From assembly GCA_005281725.1 (NCBI GenBank), contig SSBO01000009.1, forward strand, positions 125,915 through 187,510: a stretch of 61,596 bases of DNA, given 5' to 3'. Positions 51,506 to 61,596 of the stretch are shown one piece after another. The notes under the pieces are model-generated. The model was not told the DNA's origin, searched no databases, and saw nothing but the letters and a program-made list of their open reading frames with translations. This stretch comes from Wuchereria bancrofti. Taxonomy: Eukaryota; Nematoda; Chromadorea; Rhabditida; Onchocercidae. The position numbers and the translations under genes were made by a program. Position 1 is the stretch's first letter, and each line of letters begins with the position of its first letter.

Positions 51506-54230
51506 TTGTGCAACGCTATTGAGAAATAGTGTAATCATTCTAAATAGCTTAGATGAAAATAATCCAAATAATTATAATCGGTGTATTTATTTGTTGACTT
51601 TTCTAAGTTTTGCTTAATTTTCTAAGTTTGCTTAAGTTTTTCTGGCTTAAAATTTTCTTTTTAAGCTTAAATTTAAATTTTCAAAATTGCGCTCAATTTT
51701 ATCAACTAATTTAATTTGTTGTTTGTGTGTGTGTTTTTTTTTAATGAGAAAACGGATGGAAATATTTCACTGCACATTTCATAAAATTGAGTGTAATAGG
51801 AAGTGTCAGTTAATTTCAATTTTTTGGAATGGGAAAAAAAAATATATACAATGAGGGTAAATAGAATCACGGAACTTGCCCACAAGACAAGCGGACAAAC
51901 GATAAGCATAATCGACGATGCGAAAAATCAACAGAAATCTCAACAGATATGCAAAAAAAAATTTCAATTACGAAATTTAAACTTTCAAAAATTAAGCTTT
52001 CAATAAATACATATCAAAAAATGTATATTTCAATAAATGTATAGGGCAAAAAAAAAGTGAACATATTGATATTTTAAGCTATGTTAATCAATACAGACGA
52101 TATTTTTACGAACTATGAAACATCATTCTTTAATATTAAACGAGGCAGATTTTCTTAAAGTTCTTATTTTTATTTTTTACCAATGTTATAACTGTTCATC
52201 TTTTATACTGTGTTGTTTTTCATGAATGGTATCATTAGTTATTTCACGTTCATACTGAGAAATTATTGGCATGCGGTCATCTTTTTGTCTAAATTAAAAA
52301 AAAAAAAGAAAAAAAAAAAGAATCGTTCTGTTTTAATTCTAAACATATGAGCTTTTTCTTTGTGGCAGAATAGAAGAGAAGAAAGAAACTCTTTTGTTTC
52401 GTTTCACTTTTTATGCATTAAATATGAATTTGACTTAAAACATTCATCAATCATTGCTATTTTTTTAATATCAATCATTTCAAATAATTATGCATTGCAT
52501 TATTTACTTGTTTTTAGTAGCGGTTCCTCTTTTTTTTTTTTTTTTTGTTTATTTTTGAAGATAAATGATTATAGCATTGTGATTATGTTATGCTTCTTTC
52601 TCTTTCTACTCATATTTAAATAATTTCAACTCTTCTGTTCCTATGTAAATATCGTGGTTCTCCATTAATCACTGCATTTATTATTAATCATGATAAGTAG
52701 TTTATATTAGTTATTGGTTAAGGGTTAATATGATAAATGATTAATATTAGTTATAGTTAAATGATGAATTTAGAATACTAATGCTATTGAAATTTTTAGC
52801 TTTAAAAGAGAATGATAAACAAGTTGAAGTAACGATCAGGGAAGAAAGATATTGGTATTGATGAAAAAAGAAAGCGAAGAAAATATTTTAGCGTGAAATA
52901 TGTTTAAAAAAAAAAGCTAACAAGATGGTAGTTTGAAATATGCAAAATATTTAAAGAGATCGTATGAAAGTAATCTACAATGATCAAAAAAAAAAAAAAA
53001 AGAAAAACCCATTACTTTTCATCTTTGCTAATATCTTCACATAGTCTTCAAATCTTTATGTGTTCCAACTTTTATCAATTAAATTCCTTTTTTTTTATTT
53101 TATCATTTAATTTTTAACTATTGGAATCGTCGAATAAAGAAAAAAACGATAAATTTTTTCTTTATTTCACAAAGAAAAAGCTCAAACATACCAATTTCAA
53201 TATTTTTCATCATTTAACAAGTAAAATATCCATCTCCTTTCTTTTTTATTTTGTGTATTAAATATATGGCATGAGAAAATTGCATAAATTGTTTAAATAG
53301 TAAATAAATTTGTGAAATTTTACATTTCTACTGATTTTCAATATGTAACATTTTTATAATAAAAGATTAAATGAATAATGTTCGAAGATGACCATATTTA
53401 TAGCCTTTTTTTAATTTTATATTTTCGTGTTTTATTATTATTGGTTATTTCAATTTGATGGGAAAAAAAAGAAACATCAAATTTATTGCATATATTCGAA
53501 TTTTTTAGTCTTGATTTTATAATTGCTGTGTGCAAATCCTTTTTTTTTAAAAAAAAAAGGTCCATTATTGGTATATTTTGAAGCTGTTTTTTTTTTTTTT
53601 TGCTTATAAAATTAGCCTTGCGATTGATAGCAGTTGTCATTATTATCAATGCAATGATTATTTCTTTATTTAGTAATATTTTATCTCCATGGATAAATTA
53701 AATTATTAGAAATTAGACGTTAATCTTGTGATTGAATATTAAATTGCAATTGAATATGTACTAAAGAACAGGTTTCATTTATAGTTATAACGTTTTATCA
53801 ATAATTTCTTGTCATATTCAATTATCCTTATTAATTTCAATAAAATATCCGAATGGAAAATCATTTATTGTTTATTTTATTCACTCGAATATTTTATATT
53901 TTGTATAGTTGAGAGAATTTTTTTGTTTTATTCTTTTTTTTTTCATTTAATCCATTATAAATATTTGTTTAACTGTTTTGTTTGTTGCATTAAATTATTT
54001 CTTCCAAATAGATCTATTATTAATCTTTTCTTTCCAACAGTTTAAATTTTCCCTTCTCAAATGTTAACGTTAACATTGTAGTAAACAACATACACACAGA
54101 CACACACACACACATACGTATAGATACAAACGTACGCGTATATTATATATATATATCGTTGCAAATGAACTAAATCATAGATAATCTTTATTATGACAAA
54201 TATAAAATATCAATGCTTCATGATATTCTG

Positions 54231-54562
54231 TAATTTTTATCCTATTTTTTTCTATTTCTTTATTTTTTATAGTAAATATTTTTAAATATTTAAAATATAT
54301 TGATTTTTTGTTATAATTTTTATCCTATTTTTTTCTATTTCTTTATTTTTTATAGCAAATATTTTTAAATATTTAAAATATATTGGTTTTTTGTTATAAT
54401 TTTTATCCTATTTTTTTCTATTTCTTTATTTTTTATAGTAAATATTTTTAAATATTTAAAATATATTGGTTTTTTGTTATAATTTTTATCCTATTTTTTT
54501 CTATTTCTTTATTTTTTATAGTGAATATTTTTAAATATTTAAAATATATTGGTTTTTTGTTA
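54231..54562. repeat. Tandem repeat, four copies of an 83 bp unit
   Basis: Units start TAATTTTTATCCTATTTTTT at 54231, 54314, 54397 and 54480, an exact 83-base period. They contain TTTATTTTTTATAG(T/C), then AAATATTTTTAAATATTTAA, then a TATATTG(A/G)TTTTTTG end. Copies differ at only one to three positions, so the array is recent. Each unit includes a self-complementary TTAAATATTTAAA core. Confidence 0.97.
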
Positions 54563-54581
54563 TCATCATAAATGATTAGTT

Positions 54582-54618
54582 GCATGTTGCGAATAAATTA
54601 TATTTATTCGCAACATGC
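54582..54618. repeat. Perfect inverted repeat (17 bp arms, 3 bp loop)
   Basis: The arm GCATGTTGCGAATAAAT (54582-54598) is followed by TAT and then its exact reverse complement (54602-54618). The preceding ATCATCATAAATGATTAG is itself partly palindromic. It recurs near 54788 together with GCATGTTGCGAATA, so this is a small repeated element and not a unique hairpin. Confidence 0.9.
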
Positions 54619-55649
54619 AGAAAAAAGAAAAGAAAATTTAACATGTGATCATAATAATATTGTCATTTGATCATCATTTAAAGGAAATGGTAAGAACGAG
54701 AAATTGATTTCATACTAATGTTGTAAACGTATATATATAAATATGTAAAGTGTAAACACTATTTACACAGCATTTGATTATTTTGTCGTCATCATAAATG
54801 ATTGGTTCGCATGTTGCGAATACGAATTGCATGCTTTTATTTTCATCTCCTACCTGTTCTCATATATGATATTAGTTAATATATTGATTAGTTTTATTTT
54901 TAATGCATTTGTTGAACATTTGATCTTTTCAACTTCTCATGATGAATACATTATTTTGCAAGATTATTTTTGATAATTTAAAATTGACAATTTTGATAAG
55001 TAAATGATAATTTTTGTGGTTTTTTTTTTGATTTATTAGATATTTGATTATAATAAATTGTAGTACTTGTAGCATAAAAATTGTTAGTTTTTGAAATCTT
55101 TTTGCTAATACTGTTTGGTAAGTTCAAGATATATAACAGATAAAAAAAAAAATATATGGAACGTATTGTTAAATGTAGTTGCAATACTAATATTAACCAA
55201 AATCTCGTATGCTAAATATTATCATTATTAAAAATCGTCTATTAAAGTTTACATTTATTTATTTTTTTTTTTATCGACTTTTCAATTTTTTATATTACCT
55301 TAATTTTTTTTACATTTTTGTTTCCGTTCTTCATGAAAACAAAAAATTAGAATTTAATTAAATATTCATTTTAATCAACTTTCATTACTAGTGAAGAAAT
55401 AAAAAAGGAAAACGAAAAACGAAATGAATGTTAACTGATGATAAAAGAGGGATGATCATTAATTGTGCAACAACTGCTACAATTTGAACAGTTTGAGGCA
55501 AAAGAAGAGGAAATGTGAATGAAAAGAATGATTATAGATTCTCTCTATAGAGGATGTGATACCTTCATCTTCCATCTCTCTAATTTGATCGACTTCATTT
55601 GTTCCATGTCATATGTCCCATATATACCTTACTGGATGAACACAGGTAT

Positions 55650-55705
55650 TTTGTGTTTGTGTGTGTCTGTGTGTATGTGTATGTATGTGTATGTGTGTGT
55701 TGTTG
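55650..55705. repeat. GT-rich microsatellite
   Basis: An interrupted (TG)n/(TATG)n tract (TGTGTTTGTGTGTGTCTGTG and variants). It makes overlapping frames look open without being genes. Confidence 0.85.
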
Positions 55706-57802
55706 TATTAGTAAAAGGATGTTTGTGTATATTTGTCGTACGTATGTGTTGAAAACTGTTGAATATTTGAATATTCAATCAAGTTACATAGATATTATCC
55801 AACGCAATATATATTCAGTGATTGGTTGATAGTTCCTTTTAATTTTAGTGATTAATATGAAATTTTAAAGTTTTTTTTTTCTTTCATTTCTACTAATTAA
55901 ACTGACTTACTGATTTTTATGGCATAAATTTTATTTTTATTTTTCTTTTTTAATAATTGTCAAATTTGGCACTTTGATTAATGAAATGATATTGTATTTG
56001 TCTTTTTTAAGTGATTTTTTTAAAAAAAAAAAAAAAGATTTACCATATTTAAATACTTTTTATTTGCAAGAAATCGATTTTAATTTGCATTTTTTATATT
56101 TACATGAAAGTATATTTGATTATTGACAGTTAAAAAATGCATATTTATTTTATCAATCGATCGATGGAATTTGATGATATTTTTATAATTTGCTTTAAAA
56201 ATTTTCATCAATTTATATTTCACTCTTATTTTTAACTAAAAATAAGAGACTAAAAATATATTTTTTTAACTAAAAATATATTTTGCATACAGACGTTTGT
56301 ATTTCTGCTTAATATTATTTAAAAAAGCATTATGCATGTATTTTTATCCTTTTCTAATTGCAAATAATTTTTTATTGAAGAAAAAGATAATTGTAAATTT
56401 TAAATCGAAACTTTGAAATAAAATTTTAGTTTATTTACATATTTTAATAATATTTCTGCAATATATAAATCTCCGATTGACCTTTCATTGTGTTATTATT
56501 TGTTTGCATCATGAATCTATTATAGTTGCTAGATTTTGGAATAACCTTTTCTTCATTACTTCATTTTACAATTCATAACTTACCTGTAACTGTTCAATTA
56601 TTTCATTTCATCTTATCAATTCATATTTTTCGAATTGACTTATCCATATTCTCAATGTTTAATTCATTAATTTGCCTCGAAATATCAGTATTATTTTATC
56701 AAATAACAGATTGAAATTCCTTTTTTGTTCTGGGGGATTAATTTTTTTAATATATATATTCAACTTATTTAATGTTTGATATTTTATTTCACATGGTATT
56801 AATTTCACGTAAAGTCATTTCTTTGTAAATTAAATATATTTTTTTCTGCTTATTAATTAAATTATTAATTAATTTGTTTATCAAAAAAAGCATCTATTAA
56901 TTTCATTTTTTATCCACTAATTCCAAAAAATATTATTTATAATTTTCGTTTTTATCTTCCCGTTTTTTTTCTCCTTTTCAAATAGATTTTCTCTGTTTAC
57001 ATCAATTAACAACCTAAATAAAGAGTAAAAAAGAAAAGAAAAAAATTAATCTTAACAAAAGTTATTTCATTGATTGAAAAAATTTTTTGCTGATAAAAAA
57101 GGTGGTGTTAATAAATTAATAGATGAAATTAAAAAGTTAATTAGAGTAAATTAAGATGGAAAAAAGGTAAGAATGTTTAACAAAATGGAAAGTTTATACC
57201 AGTCCAAATTGAATAATTTATTTATTCTTGCTAATTAGATAATCAACTTTCACCCATTGTATTTTATTATTTTATTTATTTATTATTAACTTATTTCTTT
57301 CTGCAATTCAATTTAGCTGCATTATTAATAAATGTATTTATTTTATTTTTGTTACATTTAACATTTATTTTTTCTCCTTGTCCCCTGTTTTATTCTCTTT
57401 TTTTGCTCAGTAAAGTAATTAATGAAAATAAATTCATTAATTTGTATTTATATGCATGAATATTATTTGATGCATATGTAAATTATTTATTTGTTAACTT
57501 TTTTCCTGTGCAAAATATTACGAAGGAAAAATATGTATAAATTAAGGAAAAATAAGTTTTTTTTTTCGAAAAAACAATTTCCATTAAAATTCCAATTTTT
57601 CTTACTCATCATAATCAGAAATTATATTTTTTTTCTTTTTCTTATTTTATTTTGAACAAAATTTTACTTAAATTATATATTTTTATTCTTCTAATATTAT
57701 TATTTACTTATTTGTCAAAAATACAAACATTTATAAAAATATTTCATTTTTTTTTTGCGGAAATTTATATCGTAATATTTGTTTAGTGATTTGAAGAAAA
57801 CG

Positions 57803-60740
57803 ATGAACACATTAGAAAAAGGAAAAAGTTTCAAATGGCAGGTATATATAATTTTTTTTTTTAAAAAAATCTGATGTTAAGAAATAAAAACCCGAATTTC
57901 ACATATTGTAATAGTTATTAGTGGAAGTGTAAGCTAATTTTTATTCACATTTAAATTATTATTTAACAGTTTCTTAGCATAAATATGAAATTTTCAATTT
58001 ATTTTTTTTTACATATCATCTATTTTTTTCTATATTATTTATATATTACTATTTTACCTATTTTTTCATTTTATTTCAGATGGCATCAGTAGTAGATAAA
58101 GTACGTCGCGGTGTAGCGAAAACAATACAAGCAGCTTCCGAAGGTGAAGCATTTGACACATTACCAGATTGTGACATTCTTGGGATAAGTAATCGATTTA
58201 CGATTAAAATTTTACCTTCTGATGGGTGAGAAATTATCATATTTTATTTATTAATTGTAATATTTGTATTTATTTTCTTTGCAAAAATTTTCAAAATTTT
58301 AAGTAATTTCAACAAATTTGCAAAAATTGTTAGAGAGAAAGTATAACTGGAAATTTTTGAGCATAATTTTCTCTTTTTTTTCATTTATATTTTTTTTTTT
58401 AACTAATAATATTTTTTTATCATTTACAATAAGTTTACATATAAATAACAAATAATAATCATTTACAATGCACTAGTAATTATCATTCTAATGTAAAAAA
58501 AAAATATTTCATAATTTAAGATTAAATATTTTCTATCCCCAATTCATGATAGGGTGTTTTTTTTTTCGATAGTAATGAAACAAAATTAAATAGTTAAACT
58601 TAGTGATTTGTTAGCTTCAAAAATATAAAAATTATAAATTAAGAAAATAGTGATATATAAAAATTTGAATAGGAATTAGCATTTTTAATTTTACTACTAT
58701 CATTGGTTTAGTTTTACATATACGTTTTACATATACATATTTAATTAACTTAAATTAATTAAACTGTTTAATCGTTCATCCATAATAAGTAGTCTAAAAT
58801 TGATTTCAATTCTACAGTTTCTTATTTGTTATAATACAGAAAATCAAAATCGTAATTATGAAAAATTATATGATAGTTAAATTTTTTTTCTTCCTTTGAA
58901 ATTAAGTATAGAAAAGAAAGATATTAGCAGAAGTTTCTTTTTCAGGTTAAAACCTTCCGTATCTCGTTTCACACCGATTCATCTTGTCGTTAAAGCCAAA
59001 AAAGGTAATCGTCAAACTGTTTATAACTGTGAAATGATAGCTGCACAAGGAGTTGTAGTGAAAACATTACAAGGCAATACAGTAATGGAAATACGACTTC
59101 CGGATAATTCTCAAAATTCCATGGGTAAAATTTTACATCCCGCTGGATCAACACTATATAAGGTATACAGATATATCTTGCATTTTGATTTATTAAAATT
59201 AACAATGTTAACAATTTAACGTCTAAAAAAATCTGTGCGAAAAAAAAAAGGAACTCTAAAATGAACTATGAATGTGAGACTCTAAAAAAAAATTTTTTTA
59301 ATTTTTATTTGAAGGAAAAAAAAAAGATTAATGAATATTTCTTGCTCTGCAAAATGCAAAAAGAGTGTAAAAACTATAATATGTATATTTTTGTTTAGGT
59401 TGAACAAGTAAAATGTCAATCATTTAGTCAAAGATTTGTGATTTCAAAATTTGGTGAACCATTTCTGAATGTTGTTAATACACCAGTTACACAGGTAAGT
59501 AATTTTAATCTTTCATAATCAATAAAAAATTCGCTAATTTTTCTTTCACTCAACTTTCTGGATTAAAATGAAGTATTTATATGTATAATTTACATGGAAA
59601 GACAATAGTGATCAATGATAATAATATCATTTGTTCATAGAAGTGTGCTTAGAATATTCACTGAGTAATAATTAATTAATCATTTCAATATTGCATAATC
59701 AATAGTCAATTAATTAAAAATTGTAGGTTTTTTTTTCTTCAGTAAACTGGATAAATCTTCTGGATATAACATTTAGTATTAATTTATATCAAAGATTAGA
59801 TGTAAATATATTTTTTCATTTCAACTGATTAAATGATGAAACGTTTGCCGCATCAAATATTTTTACATAGAGTTGACTGACCTTAAAAAAGATATCATGC
59901 GGATAAATTAAATTCAAATTAAATTTATAATGTACATACATATAAGTAAACAAACTGTCACAAATAACTGCATAATCTTAATGATATAATTTTTCTTTTT
60001 TTTTAATTGCAAGAAACCTTTCAATTTTTATTCCAGATTTTTGGATCATTTAGTAATGTATTGCGATATTTCTACCTCATTAATGCTGATCAAGCACTGG
60101 AATTTTTCAATTTAAGCAATGAAAAGATTGGTTTTCTGAGGCCCTCGTACTTCTCAACAGCCGAATCTGTCATTATCAATTACAGGTTTAATTTGTATAT
60201 TATATAATAAAATTTTGCAGGAAATTGAATAAGAATTCATTTTTTTCTATTAAGCAGAAGTGATACTTTTCGTTTGCTGTTATTTAAATATATATTCAGC
60301 TTTCGAAATGGAAAAAAATAAATAAATGTTCAAAAGTGAATATTTATTAATTTTTGTGACAAACAACTAAATAATAATAACACTATGTGGATGACGGAAT
60401 ATTCCTTTGTGATTCTCCGAATTCTAAAAGCTAAACGTGAAACGATCAATGAGAAGAGCAATCAGCCTTACAAATTTGTATTTCCACATCAATTCATGTA
60501 AAATATAGAATTTGGCAGATTAAATTTATTTTTACTTCTTAAATTTCTGAAATTTGAGTGATAATTTTGTTAATTTAAATTCTGAAAAAAGAAAACAATT
60601 ACAATTTGCTGAAATCTCATCATTTTAGTGATCAAACAGCAGTTCAAGAACGAGCTACTATGCTAGGCGTAAGCATACTATTTCTAATTGTTGCTGTTCG
60701 ACCAGAATATGGAACAATGCTGCAGAATACATTGCATTAA
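57803..60740 (+). CDS. Tubby-C-like/scramblase-like protein with a C-terminal membrane anchor (tentative)
   Basis: Six exons, 57803-57841, 58080-58225, 58946-59162, 59399-59494, 60037-60185 and 60629-60740, join in phase to 252 residues. The second exon also begins with an ATG at its first base, so a 239-residue form starting MASVVDKVRRG is possible. The body is a run of beta-strand-like segments (FTIKILPSDG, IHLVVKAKKGNRQTVYNCEM, VVVKTLQGNTVMEIRL, VLRYFYLINADQALEFFNLS, IGFLRPSYFST). It ends in one hydrophobic helix, ERATMLGVSILFLIVAV, and a short tail. A 12-strand barrel wrapped on a C-terminal hydrophobic helix is the plan of the tubby/LURP-one/scramblase superfamily, so I place it there by architecture only. 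It lacks the Cys-rich and calcium motifs of classical scramblases. It appears to be the first gene of an operon with the microprotein downstream. Confidence 0.75.
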
Positions 60741-60791
60741 CTAAAATGAAATTGTCGTGAAAATTTGCTAAATTTGTTGTCAAAATATTAA

Positions 60792-60807
60792 TTAAATAAA
60801 TGACAGT
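60792..60807 (+). promoter_or_regulatory. Intercistronic signals: poly(A) signal and trans-splice acceptor
   Basis: AATAAA lies about 55 bases after the upstream stop. It is followed within a few bases by ATGACAG, a possible 3' splice site, five bases before the next ATG. The 72-base gap from stop to start with these signals is what nematode operons show. The acceptor lacks a strong T-rich stretch, so the site is probable, not certain. Confidence 0.55.
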
Positions 60808-60812
60808 ACTGA

Positions 60813-60971
60813 ATGGCGGAACTTAGTGCTATTCATAAAACTCTTTTACAGTATACCAACTATTTTGCACCATACTACATTATAGCAGCTATCGGTCCTT
60901 CGTCATCCATTTTCATTTTTATTTTTTTAGCAATATCAGATGATCGTAAAAACTTCTGGATTTATACTTAA
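60813..60971 (+). CDS. 52-residue single-span membrane microprotein, probable downstream operon gene
   Basis: An uninterrupted frame runs from ATG at 60813 to TAA at 60969-60971. It begins MAELSAIHKTLLQYTNYFAP, continues through a hydrophobic segment (about residues 21-41, including SSSIFIFIFLA) and ends SDDRKNFWIYT. The neat layout of short soluble N-terminus, one membrane helix and charged tail, the clean ATG, and the position 72 bases after an upstream stop argue for a real gene. It could be a small mitochondrial complex subunit or an ER-membrane microprotein; I cannot name the family. It could also be spliced at an internal TTTTTTTAG (60927-60935). It is too short for standard ORF cut-offs. 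Confidence 0.55.
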   Translation: MAELSAIHKTLLQYTNYFAPYYIIAAIGPSSSIFIFIFLAISDDRKNFWIYT

Positions 60972-60989
60972 AGTAAAGAAAAAAGAAAA

Positions 60990-61564
60990 GCAGTGAAATT
61001 TATTTCGTCTTTTTCATTGAAATTCTTTGACTGAGTTATTTTTTATACTCAAATTTGAAGTAAACATTAGCAGTAATTTCACAAATGCTCTTCAACTTTT
61101 TTTAAGCTTTGTTTATTTAAAACAAATCTTTTGCGCCACAAAGTCAACCACTTCCTTTGTTGCGTTCTTTCTTTTGTGCTACAAACTCTAACATATCAAA
61201 GAAATAATAAAATTCTTTAATTTTGTAAATTTAATTTTCATCATATTGGAAATGAGCCACTTAATTTAATTAATTACGAGTAGGTTATTAAACAATTTTG
61301 GCTCTCACAATTGTAGCATGCAAAAAAATAAATTATAGAAATTGGAATAAATAATGTGATCAATTTGAAAAGATTAGAACAAATGAAATACATGTCGCGT
61401 TGTGATTTCTTGATAGGTGCAATTAATAATATCACAGTAACGAGAAAATAAAAGATAGATTTAAAGAAATATATTAACTAATAAGAAGTATAAATAATCA
61501 ACAACAACAGAAATAGCAATGCGTGCATATTTCTTCTTTTAAAGTGAAGTGTAAAGCGCAAGCT
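60990..61564 (-). repeat. Repeat R3, reverse copy (3' flank of the right-edge zinc-finger gene)
   Basis: Read on the minus strand this matches 2840-3430. Landmarks are GCGCAAAAGATTTGTTTTAA (from 61138 downward), GCATTTGTGAAATTACTGCT, CTTCAAATTTGAGTATAAAA and ATTTCAATGAAAAAGACGAA. The part next to the zinc-finger stop (61500-61564) matches 35727-35790 closely. Confidence 0.75.
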
Positions 61565-61596
61565 TTAATGATTCCGCATGTGTAATTTCAAGCCGA
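61565..61596 (-). CDS. C-terminal end of another C2H2 zinc-finger gene copy (partial, runs off right edge)
   Basis: On the minus strand the last 32 bases encode GLKLHMRNH followed by TAA (61567-61565). This is identical in protein to the C-terminus of the copy ending at 35726, with a single base difference in the last finger. The 3' flank is also shared (ATTAAAGCTT, CTTTACACTTCACTTTAAAA). The rest of the gene lies outside the window, so whether it is intact is unknown. Confidence 0.8.
   Translation of the reverse strand, partial: GLKLHMRNH

Larger units (their letters stand above)
51506..57802. other. AT-rich gene desert of about 6.3 kb
   Basis: No exon was supported on either strand. The content is simple A/T runs, a CA-rich run near 54095-54115, a TA run near 54143-54155, a tandem repeat at 54231-54562, an inverted repeat at 54582-54618 with a related copy near 54783, and a GT-rich tract near 55650-55705. 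Confidence 0.55.

Noticed and set aside
55519..55829. Overlapping open frames with Cys/Val-rich peptides.
   Set aside because: They are produced by the GT-rich microsatellite. Composition is that of a simple repeat.

Overview
The window reads as a gene-rich stretch of an AT-rich nematode nuclear genome, most likely a filarial (Spirurina/Onchocercidae) species. Four things point there. Genes are split by introns with worm-type TTTCAG acceptors. A perfect 22-base nematode spliced leader 1 (SL1) sequence sits at 1124-1145. One gene pair has nematode operon spacing. A decayed piece of a Wolbachia-like bacterial gene lies at about 51.2-51.5 kb. No genome search was run, so the species is not named. 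All exon boundaries below were derived by hand from splice consensus, codon phase and protein similarity.

Layout. The left edge (1-4.3 kb) is repeat-rich. It holds the 3' end of a retroelement envelope-like ORF, the SL1 sequence fused to a repeat, and copies of a repeat family (called R1-R4 here) built around a C2H2 zinc-finger gene. Then come a 7B2/secretogranin V neuroendocrine chaperone (4.8-7.3 kb, +) and an unrecognised 229-residue basic, Gly/Pro/Gln-rich protein (9.0-12.4 kb, +). Three genes follow on the minus strand: type II phosphatidylinositol 4-kinase (13.8-18.7 kb), CTP synthase (19.4-25.1 kb) and mitochondrial ribosomal protein mS34 (25.8-27.6 kb). A sphingosine kinase (29.35-34.2 kb, +) is next, followed by the best-preserved zinc-finger copy (35.2-35.7 kb, +, with an in-frame stop) and a 4 kb gene desert.

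The right part carries a mitotic cyclin B (40.3-44.2 kb, +), an Lsm-fold NatC auxiliary subunit (Naa38; 45.9-46.3 kb, +) and, convergent with it, a SAP30BP/HCNGP homologue (46.6-49.3 kb, -). A repeat- and AT-rich desert (49.3-57.8 kb) holds the bacterial fragment, a 4 x 83 bp tandem repeat and a perfect inverted repeat. Last is a probable operon: a tubby-like/scramblase-like membrane protein (57.8-60.7 kb, +) and, 72 bases after its stop, a 52-residue single-span microprotein (60.81-60.97 kb). The extreme right end is another zinc-finger gene copy in reverse orientation, with the same roughly 600 bp flank seen at 2.8-3.4 kb.

The ordinary genes are mostly housekeeping (lipid signalling, nucleotide synthesis, mitochondrial translation, cell cycle, N-terminal acetylation) and do not form one pathway. 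PI4K2 and sphingosine kinase are both membrane-lipid kinases with possible lipid-anchor motifs at their termini. The most unusual material is the SL1-tagged repeat, the zinc-finger repeat family, the bacterial gene relic and the microprotein operon.
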